Source: Candidatus Hermodarchaeota archaeon (GTDB lineage Archaea > Asgardarchaeota > Hermodarchaeia > Hermodarchaeales > Hermodarchaeaceae). From it: 53,331 bases of DNA. The notes under the pieces were generated by a model. That model worked only from the letters and a program-made list of their open reading frames with translations. It was not told where the DNA came from and did not search any database. Below, piece after piece: positions 32,726 to 43,042 of this stretch. The stretch lies in assembly GCA_016839805.1 (NCBI GenBank), contig JAEOTO010000027.1:1-53331 (forward strand), written 5' to 3'. Position numbers and translations under genes: made by a program. Within the stretch, counting starts at the first letter, position 1; each line of letters opens with the position of its first letter.

Positions 32726-34552
32726 TCAGGCAAAATGCTCAACAATATCTTGAGCGAGTTTCTTAGTGATGCCTGGGACTGCAGCAATTTCATCAGCTGA
32801 AGCTTTTGATAAGGTCTCCATATTGCCAAAATGTTGAAGGAGAAGAGTAGCACGTTTCACCCCAACACCAGGAATGTCAGTCAGTGTGAGTTTTAATCCC
32901 TTTATCTGCCGAATCTTGCGATGATAGGCGATGGCAAAACGGTGTGCTTCGTCTCGCACGCGTTGTAGCAATCGTAATCCCTGACTATCATTAGGCAACA
33001 TGATTGGGGTTTTTTGATCAGGTACGTAGACGAGATCAGGGTCAGGTCGTTCTGTTTTAGCGATTCCAATCACTGGTAAATCAACAACACCAACTGTTTC
33101 AAGGGCTTTGAGAGCCATATTAAGTTGCCCGCGTCCCCCGTCAATTACAATGAGAGTGGGTAACGGACTCTTCTCAGCAACGAGGCGGCGGTATCGGCGT
33201 TGAACTACTTCGTGCATCATGGCAAAGTCATCTTGACCTTCCACTTCGCGAATCTTAAACCGTCGATAGCCTTTCTTGAATGGTAATCCATCTTTGAATA
33301 CGACACATACTCCAACAGATTCTGTGCCTTGGAGCGTGGAGATGTCGAAGCCATCAATGTATGCGGGTTCTTCAGGGAGGTGGAGAGCTTCTCTGAGATC
33401 ATTGTAAGCTTGTTGTTTTCGGCCTTCATCGCGTGCCATGCGTTCAATGAGTTGGTGAAGATGGAATTTGGCGTTTTCATTAGCCATTTGGGTCAGACTT
33501 AGCAGGGGGTCGTGGATGGGATGCACAATGCTGACGTGATATTTGTCACCGCGTCGTTGTGAGAGCCAATCTTCAAGAAACGGGGAATCAGCAACTGGTA
33601 CCGAGACAATAACTTCTTCAGGAAATTCGGTTGCTCGGAGATAATATTGTTTGAGGAAGGCTTCAATCACCGTCTCATCAGGAAGTTCAGAGGGAGCAGT
33701 CAGTGGAAAGGGTTGTTGCCCGATAACTCGTCCTTCACGTACAACGAGCAATTGGACGAGGGCATCAGGACCAGTACGGGCTAGTCCTAATACATCGCGG
33801 TGACCGGGAAGTTGATTCCAGTAAGTAGCACGTTGGGCTTGCCGTCCACGTTGGACTGCACGTAATCGATCACGGTATCGGGCAGCTTTTTCGAACTCTT
33901 GTGCTTCTGAGGTTTTCGCCATAAGGCGTTTAAGATGGGCTTCGAGTTCATCGTGTTGCCCTGTAAGCATAAGCGTATATTCTTGCACAAGTTCAGCATA
34001 CTCATCCTTACTAATTTTTTTGACACAGGGTGCGGTACAGTAGCCAATGTCATATTTGAGGCAGGGGCGTTTTCGTTTTCCCGGAACGATAGTAGGCTTA
34101 CAGGTAGCAATCGGAACAATGCGATTAATGGATTTGAGGAGCCCATCTAGGGCTTTAACATTGGAGTAGGGACCAATGTAACGGCTCCCATCTTGAACCA
34201 GGGTTCGGGTTTTTTCCACCCGGGGGAAGTCTTCTTGGAGAGTTATTCGCACATAGGGGAAGCTTTTGTCATCTTTCAATCGGATGTTGTAGCGGGGTTT
34301 GTAGCGTTTGATCATGTTGTCTTCTAGGACCAAGGCTTCGGATTCGTTGGCAGTAACCATGTATTCGAGTTCAGTGACTTCTTGTCCGATTGGTGAAAAG
34401 ACATTGCCACTGCCTATACCTCGAAAATGCGCCGGAACACGTTTCTTAAGGGATCGGGCTTTTCCGACATAGATTACAGCATCATTTGTGTCGTAGAGAA
34501 GGTAAACGCCGGGTGCATCGGGTAACTCTTTTAGTTCCTGTTCAAGCTTCAT
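32726..34552 (-). CDS. uvrC: UvrC excinuclease subunit
   Basis: A subunit of about 608 residues that makes both incisions in nucleotide excision repair. Seen in order: the N-terminal GIY-YIG nuclease (PGVYLLYDTNDAVIYVGKAR), KRYKPRYNIRLKDDKSFPYV, a UvrB-binding UVR segment (about 200-235), the RNase H-like nuclease with VIDGGRGQLN, and a C-terminal helix-hairpin-helix pair (LTDIPGVGVKRATLLLQHFG and AAVPGITKKLAQDIVEHF). The start is taken at the ATG that follows AGGTGA by about 8 nt; a GTG 12 nt earlier is in frame. It is 50 nt downstream of uvrA, so the two are probably one transcript. Confidence 0.95.
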   Translation of the reverse strand: MKLEQELKELPDAPGVYLLYDTNDAVIYVGKARSLKKRVPAHFRGIGSGNVFSPIGQEVTELEYMVTANESEALVLEDNMIKRYKPRYNIRLKDDKSFPYVRITLQEDFPRVEKTRTLVQDGSRYIGPYSNVKALDGLLKSINRIVPIATCKPTIVPGKRKRPCLKYDIGYCTAPCVKKISKDEYAELVQEYTLMLTGQHDELEAHLKRLMAKTSEAQEFEKAARYRDRLRAVQRGRQAQRATYWNQLPGHRDVLGLARTGPDALVQLLVVREGRVIGQQPFPLTAPSELPDETVIEAFLKQYYLRATEFPEEVIVSVPVADSPFLEDWLSQRRGDKYHVSIVHPIHDPLLSLTQMANENAKFHLHQLIERMARDEGRKQQAYNDLREALHLPEEPAYIDGFDISTLQGTESVGVCVVFKDGLPFKKGYRRFKIREVEGQDDFAMMHEVVQRRYRRLVAEKSPLPTLIVIDGGRGQLNMALKALETVGVVDLPVIGIAKTERPDPDLVYVPDQKTPIMLPNDSQGLRLLQRVRDEAHRFAIAYHRKIRQIKGLKLTLTDIPGVGVKRATLLLQHFGNMETLSKASADEIAAVPGITKKLAQDIVEHFA

Positions 34553-34602
34553 AGCCCAGATCACCTACTAGAACACCATTCAGATTGAAGAACCGTTCGC
34601 TT

Positions 34603-37533
34603 TTACCGGGACAATATTTTTACTCGTCCACTAGATTCTTGGGTATCGCGTTCAGTCTTCGACGCAAGCGCTTCGCGCAACACAGCACCAGTATAAGATT
34701 TCTGATTCTGGGCCACCTGTTCAGGTGTTCCATGTGCAATAACGAAACCACCTTTATCGCCCCCTTCCGGTCCTAAATCAATGACATAATCCGCCCCCTT
34801 GATAACGTCTGGTTGATGTTCAATCACAATAACCGTGTTCCCAGCATCAACGAGATGATTTAGAACATCAAGGAGCTTTTGGACATCTGCAAGATGCAAT
34901 CCTGTAGTAGGTTCGTCCAAGATGTAGAGTGTTTGAGTGGTGCTGCGTTTACCCAATTCTCGACTCAGTTTGATGCGTTGAGCTTCACCACCACTTAACG
35001 TGGGTGAGGGCTGACCCAATTCCATGTAACCTAACCCAACAGCTTGAAGTGTTCCCAAGATACGGGCAATCCTAGGGATGTTCTTGTAGAATTCTGCAGC
35101 TTCATCAACCGTCATGCGAAGTACTTCGTAAATGGTCTTACCCTTGTATCGGACCTGGAGGGTTTCTTTGTTGAAGCGTTTGCCATGACATTCATCACAT
35201 ACGACGTATACATCGGGAAGGAACTGCATTTCAATGCGAAGTACACCCGCTCCACTGCACGTTTCGCAACGACCCCCCTTGACATTGAAGCTAAATCGTC
35301 CTGGTTGATACCCACGTTTTCGAGCTTCCTCGGTCTTTGAGTATAACTCACGAATCGGACCGAAGACCTGTGTGTATGTAGCGGGATTGGAGCGGGGCGT
35401 TCGACCAATAGGTGACTGGTCGACTAAGATGACCTTATCGATGAGGTCTACTCCTTGTAAGGCTTTGTAGGGTCCTGGTTTCTGAATCATGCTTGAAAGT
35501 GAGGCATCGGATCGTCGACGACGGCGTTGTCGGAACTGCCAGATAATCCCTGGATACAATGTATCGGTGATGAGGGTGCTCTTCCCAGATCCTGAAACAC
35601 CAGTAATGCAGATGAAGGTGCCGAGGGGAAATGTCACGTCAATTTCTTTCAGATTGCGATGGCGAGCGGATTTGATTTGAATACTTGCTCCATTCCCAAT
35701 GCGGCGAGTGGGAGGGACAGAGATGACTTTCTCTCCGCGAAGATATTGTCCGGTAACGGATTTTGGATTTGTTTCGATATCCGCGACGGTACCTTCAGCG
35801 ACGACTTGACCCCCATGAATGCCTGCCCCAGGACCAAGGTCAATCACCCAGTCAGCAGCACGGATAAACCCCTCATCATGTTCTACAACGAGCACAGTAT
35901 TTCCTAGATCGCGAAGTTGAAGGAGCATGGACAGAAGTCGCTCATTGTCGCGCATGTGAAGACCAATACTGGGTTCGTCGAGGATATATGTAACACCCAC
36001 AAGGCGGGAGCCAATCTGAGTCGCAAGTCGGACACGTTGCGCTTCACCCCCCGCTAGCGTCGCGGATTGACGGTTCAAGGTTAGGTAATCCAGACCCACG
36101 GAGGAAAGGAACTGTAAACGTTGCCGTATCTCACGAAGCGTCTGTCGAGCTATCGTGGCTTCTTTCTTCGAGAGTTTCAACGCCTCAAAGAAGCTTAAAG
36201 TTTCATTTATCGATAGATTTGTTACCTGATCGATACTCTTGTCTTGGATTGTGACTGCAAGGGCTTCGGGTCGTAGCCGACGACCATGGCAAACTGGGCA
36301 AGGGAGCTGCGCCATGAATTGGATGATCGATTCTCGTACAACTTCTGAACGAGTGTACTTGTAGCGGTGTTTTAAGCCAGGAATGACACCCATAGTGGGT
36401 TTCTCACTAATCCATTCCCATTTCCGACCAGACGAAGTGATCCCTCGATGCTCAAAGCGAATTTCTTCCTCACCTGAACCATACAGCAGGATGTGTTGAA
36501 CCTTGAGATCTAAATCCTTGAAGGGCGTATCCAAGCTGAATCCGAAATGGTTAGCGATACTTGTAAGGCTGCGAAGTCGCCAGCCATTCAACGGAGCCCT
36601 ATAGGGTGCGAGGGCTCCTTCGTGAATGCTCTTAGTGGAATCGGGTACAACGAGATCGGGATCTACTTCCAATGTATACCCTAATCCTTTACATTCAGGA
36701 CATGCACCGTAAGGAGAATTAAAGCTAAAGAGGCGTGGAGCTAAATCTGGAAAGCTAATGCCACAAACAGGACACCCTGCAGATTCGCTGAAGAGATACT
36801 CCTGATCGCCCTGAACATCGACGATTACGAGGCCTTTGCCAAATTCGAGGGCGGTTTCCACAGATTGGGTGAGGCGTTGTTCTACAGCTGGTTTGAGTAC
36901 CAATCGGTCAACGATGATCTCGATGTCGTGTAGTTTGTAGCGGTCGAGTTCAATTTCATCCTTATCTAATCGATAATCTTTGCCATCAATGCGCACTCGA
37001 ACGAAGCCCTCACTCTGTAATTTCTTGAAGAGTGCTTTGTAGGTGCCTTTCCGTCCCCGAACAACTGGTGAGAGGATGCGGACACGTTTGCCTTCTTCAA
37101 ACTCCATGATCTGCCGAACGATTTGTTGGGCGGATTGGGGAGCGATTCGCCGATCACACTGGTGGCAATGCGGAATCCCAATTCGCGCCCAGAGCAATCG
37201 CATATAATCATAGACTTCAGTAGTTGTGCCCACCGTTGACCGGGGATTTCCACCTGCGGATCGCTGATCAATTGAAATCGCTGGACTTAATCCTTCAATA
37301 GAATCAACATCGGGTTTGTCCATTCGACCCAAAAACTGTCGGGCATACGCTGACAGGGATTCAACATAGCGACGTTGACCCTCAGCGAAAAGGGTGTCAA
37401 AGGCCAGTGAGGACTTACCGGACCCGGAGAGCCCAGTAATGACTACATATCTGTCCCGCGGAATCTGCACAGTAATGTTCTTCAGGTTATGTACGCGGGC
37501 ACCTTTGACAGTAATGTACTTGTCATCGCTCAC
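34603..37533 (-). CDS. uvrA: UvrA excinuclease ABC-ATPase subunit
   Basis: A 976-residue damage-recognition ATPase. Two ABC modules are seen: Walker [20 protein letters not shown] and [17 protein letters not shown], signatures [16 protein letters not shown] and [16 protein letters not shown], with Walker B segments ending in [11 protein letters not shown] and [11 protein letters not shown]. Zinc knuckles CHQCDRR, CPVCG...CPECKG and CETCSG...CDECHG are all intact. The GTG start is preceded by AGGTGA. A minus-strand CTTATATG about 150 nt upstream suggests its own promoter in addition to read-through from uvrB. Length and motifs are typical; nothing is missing. Confidence 0.96.
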   Translation of the reverse strand: MSDDKYITVKGARVHNLKNITVQIPRDRYVVITGLSGSGKSSLAFDTLFAEGQRRYVESLSAYARQFLGRMDKPDVDSIEGLSPAISIDQRSAGGNPRSTVGTTTEVYDYMRLLWARIGIPHCHQCDRRIAPQSAQQIVRQIMEFEEGKRVRILSPVVRGRKGTYKALFKKLQSEGFVRVRIDGKDYRLDKDEIELDRYKLHDIEIIVDRLVLKPAVEQRLTQSVETALEFGKGLVIVDVQGDQEYLFSESAGCPVCGISFPDLAPRLFSFNSPYGACPECKGLGYTLEVDPDLVVPDSTKSIHEGALAPYRAPLNGWRLRSLTSIANHFGFSLDTPFKDLDLKVQHILLYGSGEEEIRFEHRGITSSGRKWEWISEKPTMGVIPGLKHRYKYTRSEVVRESIIQFMAQLPCPVCHGRRLRPEALAVTIQDKSIDQVTNLSINETLSFFEALKLSKKEATIARQTLREIRQRLQFLSSVGLDYLTLNRQSATLAGGEAQRVRLATQIGSRLVGVTYILDEPSIGLHMRDNERLLSMLLQLRDLGNTVLVVEHDEGFIRAADWVIDLGPGAGIHGGQVVAEGTVADIETNPKSVTGQYLRGEKVISVPPTRRIGNGASIQIKSARHRNLKEIDVTFPLGTFICITGVSGSGKSTLITDTLYPGIIWQFRQRRRRRSDASLSSMIQKPGPYKALQGVDLIDKVILVDQSPIGRTPRSNPATYTQVFGPIRELYSKTEEARKRGYQPGRFSFNVKGGRCETCSGAGVLRIEMQFLPDVYVVCDECHGKRFNKETLQVRYKGKTIYEVLRMTVDEAAEFYKNIPRIARILGTLQAVGLGYMELGQPSPTLSGGEAQRIKLSRELGKRSTTQTLYILDEPTTGLHLADVQKLLDVLNHLVDAGNTVIVIEHQPDVIKGADYVIDLGPEGGDKGGFVIAHGTPEQVAQNQKSYTGAVLREALASKTERDTQESSGRVKILSR

Positions 37534-37682
37534 TCATCTGTCACCTATCTTGTCAGCGGCACCGATAGCACCTGCTGACATAAGAGTTACGGTTTAACGC
37601 CCAACCCGACCATGATGTGCGTCCAAGGTAGCAGGTTAGCTGACGTGTATTATCAGCCTTTTCGTAGCGGAAGGTCTGTTTA

Positions 37683-37692
37683 AACATATAAG
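37683..37692 (-). promoter_or_regulatory. Possible TATA box for uvrA
   Basis: CTTATATGTT on the minus strand in the uvrB-uvrA gap, about 150 nt before the uvrA start. It would give a leader of about 120 nt. The 191-nt gap holds no other gene. Confidence 0.35.
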
Positions 37693-37724
37693 CGGAGGGG
37701 AGACCACAGTGAAAGTAAACCGGT

Positions 37725-39740
37725 CTAGGCCCCCTTCGTCTGAAGCCCCAAATATGCCTCAATCTCGTTGATAAGATCTCGCAGCTCAGCAGCCCGTTCA
37801 AAATCCAGCTCTTCTGCAGCCTGAAGCATCTCCTCACGTAACTCAACGATCAGCAATGCCAAATCACTTTCATTTGCTGTACGCCAGTTCTTAGGCACTC
37901 TTACCTGTGTCCGCGAATCAGCAGCAACGCGTTCAACACCCTCGGCAATATCAGTAATCGATTTCACGATAGTGGTGGGCGTGATGCCGTGTTCCTTGTT
38001 ATATGCGATTTGCATCGCTCGACGGCGGTTATTCTCACCAATTGCACGCTCCATGGAGTCGGTCATCCGATCTGCATACAGTATCACAGTGCCATCAACG
38101 TTCCGGCTTGCCCTGCCCATGATTTGGATGAGACTCGTATCAGAGCGGAGGAACCCTTCTTTGTCAGCATCAAGAATAGCGACAAGTGAGACTTCAGGCA
38201 GGTCCAGTCCTTCGCGAAGTAAATTAATCCCTACGACGACGTCATGTTTCCCACGGCGTAGGTTACGCAGCACTTCGATTCGCTCAAGTGTACCGACTTC
38301 TGAGTGCAGATATTCAGCCTTGACCCCTGCATGTACCATATAATCTGCCAAGTCTTCGGCCATCCGCTTGGTCAAAGTAGTCACTAAGACCCGCTCATCC
38401 TTCTTCGCCCGACCACGAATTTCACCAAGTAAATCTTCGACTTGCCCCTCTGTAGGACGCACAATGATCTTTGGGTCGACTAGCCCAGTGGGACGAATGA
38501 TTTGCTCCACCACCTGATCCGCATGCTTCCGTTCATAACTCGCTGGAGTAGCTGAAGTATACAAAACAGTCCGCATGTAAGGCTCAAACTCTTCAAAGGT
38601 CAAAGGACGATTATCATAAGCACTGGGCAATCGGAAACCATAATCCACAAGATTGCGTTTCCGTGACAAATCCCCATAATACATCCCCCCAATTTGGGGA
38701 ACCGTGATATGCGATTCATCAACCACCAGGAAGAAATTTTCCGGATAATGATCGAGGAGGCAGTAAGGTTTCTGCCCTGACTTCCGATCGTCAAAGTATC
38801 GTGAATAATTTTCTATACCACCGGTCCAGCCAACCGAACGCATCATCTCAATATCATATTTCACGCGTCGTCGTAACCGATCCGCTTCAAGAATCTTATT
38901 TTCAGCTTCGAGTTCTTTTAAGCGTTCTTCCAGCTCATCTTCTATTTGCTCGAGAATATCCGGCAGGACGTGGGTATCCGTGGTGAACTGTTTAGCAGGA
39001 AAGATTTTGACTCTATCGCGTTCATACAGCACTGTACCTTTCACGGGGGCAATATCTGTAATCCGTTCGATGGTATCCCCAAAGGTTTCTAATCGAATCG
39101 GGTGATTTGCGTAGGCCGGAAACACTTCAATAACATCTCCCCGAACACGAAAGGTCCCCCGATGAAAATCAAAATCATTCCGATCATAGTTGATATGCAC
39201 AAGCCGGGCGAAGAGCTCATCACGCGGGATTTCTTGACCCTGTTCCAGTTCAACCACAAGATTTCGATATGAGCCCGGTGCCCCAATGCCATAAATGCAG
39301 GAAACGGTCGCGACAATGAGGACATCCCGACGTACTGCAAGAGAGGCCTGGGCAGAAAGCCGCATCCGTTCAACTTCTTCGTTGATGGATGCATCCTTTT
39401 CAATATAGGTATCCGAGGTGGGCATGTACGCTTCAGGTTGAAAATAATCATAATATGAAGTATAGTACTCTACTGAATTTTCAGGGAAGTATTCACGGAA
39501 CATACTCGTCAGTTGCGCAGCTAAGGTCTTGTTCGGAGCGATAACTAATGTTGGTTTTTGAAGTGCTTCTACGATAGAAGCAACAGTGAAGGTCTTACCC
39601 GAGCCGGTCACGCCTAGAAGCGTCTGTTGCTTTTTGCCCTGTTTATAACCCTCGATGAGTTTCTGGATGGCTTTAGGTTGGTCTCCACGTGGTGTATAGT
39701 CCGGATTTAGTTCAAACTGTCGTGACGAAGCCAGAGTCAT
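37725..39740 (-). CDS. uvrB: UvrB excinuclease helicase subunit
   Basis: A 671-residue DNA damage-verification helicase. Seen: the P-loop LLGVTGSGKTF, the beta-hairpin segment YYDYFQPEAYMPTSDTYIEK that threads between DNA strands, the DEAD-like box LVVDESHIT, the helicase motif VAILDADKEGFLRSDTSLIQ and a C-terminal UVR motif for UvrC contact. The frame stays open to 39860, but GGAGGTG directly precedes this ATG and the residues before it look non-coding. It lies upstream of uvrA and uvrC on the same strand (order B-A-C) and is divergent from the SRAP gene. Confidence 0.96.
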   Translation of the reverse strand: MTLASSRQFELNPDYTPRGDQPKAIQKLIEGYKQGKKQQTLLGVTGSGKTFTVASIVEALQKPTLVIAPNKTLAAQLTSMFREYFPENSVEYYTSYYDYFQPEAYMPTSDTYIEKDASINEEVERMRLSAQASLAVRRDVLIVATVSCIYGIGAPGSYRNLVVELEQGQEIPRDELFARLVHINYDRNDFDFHRGTFRVRGDVIEVFPAYANHPIRLETFGDTIERITDIAPVKGTVLYERDRVKIFPAKQFTTDTHVLPDILEQIEDELEERLKELEAENKILEADRLRRRVKYDIEMMRSVGWTGGIENYSRYFDDRKSGQKPYCLLDHYPENFFLVVDESHITVPQIGGMYYGDLSRKRNLVDYGFRLPSAYDNRPLTFEEFEPYMRTVLYTSATPASYERKHADQVVEQIIRPTGLVDPKIIVRPTEGQVEDLLGEIRGRAKKDERVLVTTLTKRMAEDLADYMVHAGVKAEYLHSEVGTLERIEVLRNLRRGKHDVVVGINLLREGLDLPEVSLVAILDADKEGFLRSDTSLIQIMGRASRNVDGTVILYADRMTDSMERAIGENNRRRAMQIAYNKEHGITPTTIVKSITDIAEGVERVAADSRTQVRVPKNWRTANESDLALLIVELREEMLQAAEELDFERAAELRDLINEIEAYLGLQTKGA

Positions 39741-39915
39741 CACACCTCCCAGCTTGGAAGAAATGCATACAGCTTTATGATTTTTGTGGAGTGTCCTGAT
39801 AATTAACCGGAGGGAAAATCTCGGTAACGCATTCGATAACTCAGAACTTGCTATCAGCATAACCGATAGAATTTTTCATCAGGGACTTTGTGATAGCATC
39901 TTGAGATTTGTTTCC

Positions 39916-40638
39916 ATGTGTTATCATTATTCTGTCCCGAACATAGATGGGCTTCGTGATCGCTTCCATGCCTACGTAGATCCACCGTCTTCCTTCAACC
40001 GCATTTACCATGTTTCGGGATTTAGCCGACCCAAGCTACCAGCGATTACGACTGAGGATCCAGCGCGAATCCAATTCCTCGCTTGGGGACTAATTCCCCG
40101 TTGGGTAAAGGATGATGCGATTGCAGAAAAGTTTCGCACGAGAACACTCAATGCCCGTGCGGAGACCCTTTATGAGAAGGCGTCGTTTCGTCACCTGGTT
40201 GAGCGAAATCGGTGTTTGGTGTTGGCGGATGGCTTTTTCGAGTGGCGGCATTACCAAGGACGGACTTACCCCTATTATATCACGTTGAAGAATCAGCAGC
40301 CCTTTGCCTTTGCAGGACTTTGGGATGCGTGGCAACCACCAAATTTACCCGAAGTGGAAAAAACCTATACGATCATCACGACGAAAGCCAACACATTGTT
40401 AGAGCAGGTGCATAATAAACGGAAACGGATGCCTGTTATCCTTACACCAGAACACGAACAGAGCTGGTTGACTCCGGAGTTATCGCAGCCTAAGATTGAC
40501 ACTCTGCTGACGGCCTATGATCCCGAGCGGATGCAGGCTCATCCGGTGTCTCGACTGTTAACCGCTAGAGGTGTTCAGACTAATGTGCCGGATGCCATTC
40601 AACCTAAAGAATATGCGGATTTACCTGGACTAACCTAA
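39916..40638 (+). CDS. yedK: SRAP/HMCES-type abasic-site processing protein
   Basis: A 240-residue SRAP domain protein. The family forms a covalent thiazolidine with abasic sites in single-stranded DNA through Cys2 after removal of the initiator Met. Here the start is set by this need: C2 follows the ATG at 39916, although the frame stays open to 39784. Other active-site residues are in place: N79 (RTLNARAET), E109 (DGFFEW) and H166 (VHNKRKRMPVIL). It is divergent from uvrB across a 175-nt spacer, linking abasic-site protection to nucleotide excision repair genes. Length and motifs are typical of the bacterial and archaeal form. Confidence 0.93.
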   Translation: MCYHYSVPNIDGLRDRFHAYVDPPSSFNRIYHVSGFSRPKLPAITTEDPARIQFLAWGLIPRWVKDDAIAEKFRTRTLNARAETLYEKASFRHLVERNRCLVLADGFFEWRHYQGRTYPYYITLKNQQPFAFAGLWDAWQPPNLPEVEKTYTIITTKANTLLEQVHNKRKRMPVILTPEHEQSWLTPELSQPKIDTLLTAYDPERMQAHPVSRLLTARGVQTNVPDAIQPKEYADLPGLT

Positions 40639-40698
40639 GTAAATGCCTAGGGAAGCCGGAGCAATCATTGCAAAGCTTTCCATTTTATGTTTGCTTGG

Positions 40699-41328
40699 TT
40701 ATGGAAGGAGGGGAAGAAGGAAGTGAAGAATGCCTCCGGGAAAGAAGATGATGAGTGTTGCTTGGACTATTCCGATGAAGGCGAGTATCAGGGTGATGGG
40801 GCGTGAGGCTAGGATTATGGCAAAGGCTTTGATGAGTTCTTCGAACCATTTCAAGGAGATAAAGACAATGATTCCGATTATGACAAATACACCGATGATA
40901 ACCCATGTGAAGTTGAAGGGGATGAGACTGATGATCCAGTCGGGTGTGAAGAGGGCGACAAGTACTGAGACGATGATTGCGATAACGAGTGCGACGAGTG
41001 CGGCCCAGGGGACTTTTGCAATGGGGGCGATGAGAAGCACGAATCCGATGATACCTAAGAGTGCCAAGGTGAGGGGATCACCGTAGAAGGGCGTGGTGAT
41101 GCCACTGGTTAGAAGGGAGAAGAGGGCAGCGAAACAGGCGATGCCAATGGCCATGCCAAAGAATTGGAGAACTTTGATTCCAGCGCGGAAGCAGCTTTGG
41201 ACATCCACTCCTGGTTCATCGGATGCTCGGAGAATTGCATCCAGCAACCAAATACTAGCGACGAACGCCGCTAGGCCCAGGATGCTAGGGGTGAGAATGA
41301 CAAGATAGGTTTGGATAGGACCTGCCAA
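40699..41328 (-). CDS. Multi-pass membrane protein, unknown
   Basis: A 209-residue protein with about six hydrophobic helices and few charges. The N-terminus (MAGPIQTYLVILTPSILGLA) and LLDAILRASDEPGVDV are followed by a soluble-looking short loop and then long hydrophobic runs. The start is a TTG with GGAGG 8 nt upstream. Its N-terminal end is duplicated about 1.3 kb away as a truncated copy. I do not recognise a family. It is probably not linked in function to the repair genes beside it. Confidence 0.72.
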   Translation of the reverse strand: MAGPIQTYLVILTPSILGLAAFVASIWLLDAILRASDEPGVDVQSCFRAGIKVLQFFGMAIGIACFAALFSLLTSGITTPFYGDPLTLALLGIIGFVLLIAPIAKVPWAALVALVIAIIVSVLVALFTPDWIISLIPFNFTWVIIGVFVIIGIIVFISLKWFEELIKAFAIILASRPITLILAFIGIVQATLIIFFPGGILHFLLPLLP

Positions 41329-41340
41329 TTAGGAACCTCC
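41191..41340 (-). repeat. Direct repeat, copy A (N-terminal end of membrane protein gene)
   Basis: A 150-nt segment, including the ribosome site and first 43-46 codons of the 209-residue membrane protein, is repeated at 42478-42627 with about 85 percent identity by eye and no gaps. Confidence 0.8.
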
Positions 41341-41426
41341 AAGATTACAGTATATGATTGTGGATGAAAAGCGTTATGTCCACTTAATGTTGGAGTTTTG
41401 TTGAACTGATTGAGGGCAGGTGCTAG

Positions 41427-42314
41427 TTATTCTCTCCGATAAGATCGAATGATGTCTTCGAGTTCTTGGTACACATCTGGTTGGAGTGGAGTTTCTTTTC
41501 GTAGTTCCGTCTCCCCCGTATCCCTTTCCTCTTGCCTTGTTTGTGTAAGTTGGACCGTGATGGTTTGGATTCTATCAATATCTTGGGAGTGTTTTGAATA
41601 CGACCACACGTAGATACCCCCTAAAAAGGCTGCACTAAGTGCAATGAAAAGGATAAGACTGGTTAGTGCCATCGACCAGGGGCTTATACCAAGCAGATAT
41701 AGAAACCATGGAAATTGGGTGGGAAAAATGAGGCCAGTAAATGTGACTACTTCGAGGACGAGGCTAACGAAATATCCGAGTAGTAGTGTGACCACAAAAG
41801 TGAGCGTGAACAGACCTAAGAGGAATTCTTTATGGAAATATTGAAATCCCCGGTAAAATCGGTGTCCCATGATCGGTGTTGCGTCTTGACGTCCTCCGCC
41901 ACCAATGAGGAATTCTTCAATCGAAAAAAAGCCAGGTTGGTGGGGGTAATTGATGGTTTGCAACCATTGGAGCCCCTTGGTGGATAGATTTGCATACCAG
42001 AAGGCATGAATGGCGCAGTAGACAGAAAAAATCATCAATGAGTAAAATAAGAGGTTCATCAAAGTCCAGTATCCCATGAGCCATCCGATTGTCGTATTTG
42101 TTTGAAGAATGCTGAGTTGCGGTGAAAGGGCAATACTCATGGATATTGCCATAAGGGCATAGACTCCTAGCAAGGTTGCGAGATAGAAGACAGCAAATGT
42201 CCGCGATTTACTTCCATAATTGTTTGACCATCCAAGTAATGATCGGACGAGAACTTCGTTGTTGACGGAAACCACTCTTTCGTCTTCCAGTTCATCGAAA
42301 TCTGGAAATGCCAA
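41427..42314 (-). CDS. Multi-pass membrane protein with acidic coiled tail, unknown
   Basis: A 295-residue protein with four to six TM helices (about 40-65, 80-110, 165-195, 205-240). A GGGGRQDATP-containing loop and an aromatic segment HRFYRGFQYF lie between the helices. The C-terminus is a charged helix, QTITVQLTQTRQEERDTGET, likely cytoplasmic. The start is a TTG 8 nt after AAGGAGGG. It sits between the intact and truncated copies of the 209-residue membrane protein. No family is recognised. Confidence 0.7.
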   Translation of the reverse strand: MAFPDFDELEDERVVSVNNEVLVRSLLGWSNNYGSKSRTFAVFYLATLLGVYALMAISMSIALSPQLSILQTNTTIGWLMGYWTLMNLLFYSLMIFSVYCAIHAFWYANLSTKGLQWLQTINYPHQPGFFSIEEFLIGGGGRQDATPIMGHRFYRGFQYFHKEFLLGLFTLTFVVTLLLGYFVSLVLEVVTFTGLIFPTQFPWFLYLLGISPWSMALTSLILFIALSAAFLGGIYVWSYSKHSQDIDRIQTITVQLTQTRQEERDTGETELRKETPLQPDVYQELEDIIRSYRRE

Positions 42315-42423
42315 ATCACCATCCCTCCTTTCAGGTGAAGTGGATTGGTTAAAGATGACTGTTCTTCCTTAAAAGGGTGTACTGTCATCAATTAGGGCAT
42401 ATCGAGTCATCCTAATACCAAAG

Positions 42424-42615
42424 TTAAGAGTTTGTTAAGAAGGTTGCCTTGCTAGAAATTGTAAGGATTTTAAAGAGGCAGCTTTCGACATCCACTCCTG
42501 GTTCATCGGATGCTCGGAGAATTACATCTAGCAACCAGATACCCGCGACGAATGCTGCTAACCCTAGGATGCTGGGAGTCAGCATGACGAGATATGTTTG
42601 AATGGGACCTGCCAA
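42424..42615 (-). pseudogene. Truncated duplicate of the 209-residue membrane protein gene
   Basis: The ORF begins exactly as the neighbouring gene does (MAGPIQTYLVMLTPSILGLA, then LLDVILRASDEPGVDVES) with the GGAGG-TTG start retained, but diverges after residue 45 and stops at 63. The N-terminal 43-46 codons match copy A, and the rest of the gene is missing. It is most easily explained as a partial duplication with deletion. It could still give a short one-helix peptide. Confidence 0.75.
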
Positions 42616-42627
42616 AAGGGAACCTCC
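42478..42627 (-). repeat. Direct repeat, copy B
   Basis: Second copy of the 150-nt segment at 41191-41340; about 22 mismatches were counted by eye. The two copies flank the 295-residue membrane protein gene. Confidence 0.78.
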
Positions 42628-43042
42628 TAGAGCCTAGAGGGCGACGATAAATCAAAAACATTCTCCCTGAGAACCCGGAAAACCGAAGATGGAAAGTTAG
42701 GTAAACCAATTAGATGATAGGGTCCATTTGACCATCTCTTTTTTGAGGTTAGCCGTTGAACTGATGAATGCTGATATAATACATTTTGAACCGAGTAAAG
42801 AAATACCGAGTTATTTCAACGTCTGCTTAGATTTTTCGTGAAAATGAGCGTATAGATATATATACAAAATCGGCAGAATAGGCTCAGGTTTCATTCAGGG
42901 GATTAATTTGATTTGGCTGGCGATCAAGAATTGATTGGTATTTGTCAACATCTTAGTTGATATTGGCAATTCAAGGGTATTACAAGAGACATAAAGGATA
43001 TTGTCGTCTCCTGGATGGAGCCCCAGGAGAGAAAAACCAAAA
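42628..43042. other. Upstream region of the propeller surface protein gene
   Basis: No gene is seen. It holds AT-rich DNA with a TATATATAC (about 42857-42865) that may be a promoter for the plus-strand surface gene, which would then have a leader of about 150 nt. Small ORFs in this stretch lack protein-like composition. Confidence 0.4.

Noticed and set aside
37553..37846. 97-codon minus-strand frame in the uvrB-uvrA gap
   Set aside because: Overlaps the uvrB 3' end in another phase and lacks a motif; the gap is better read as a leader with a TATA box.
42167..42391. 74-codon frame overlapping the start of the 295-residue membrane protein gene
   Set aside because: Its ATG lies within the spacer between AAGGAGGG and the TTG of the long gene; the long frame has clear TM helices.
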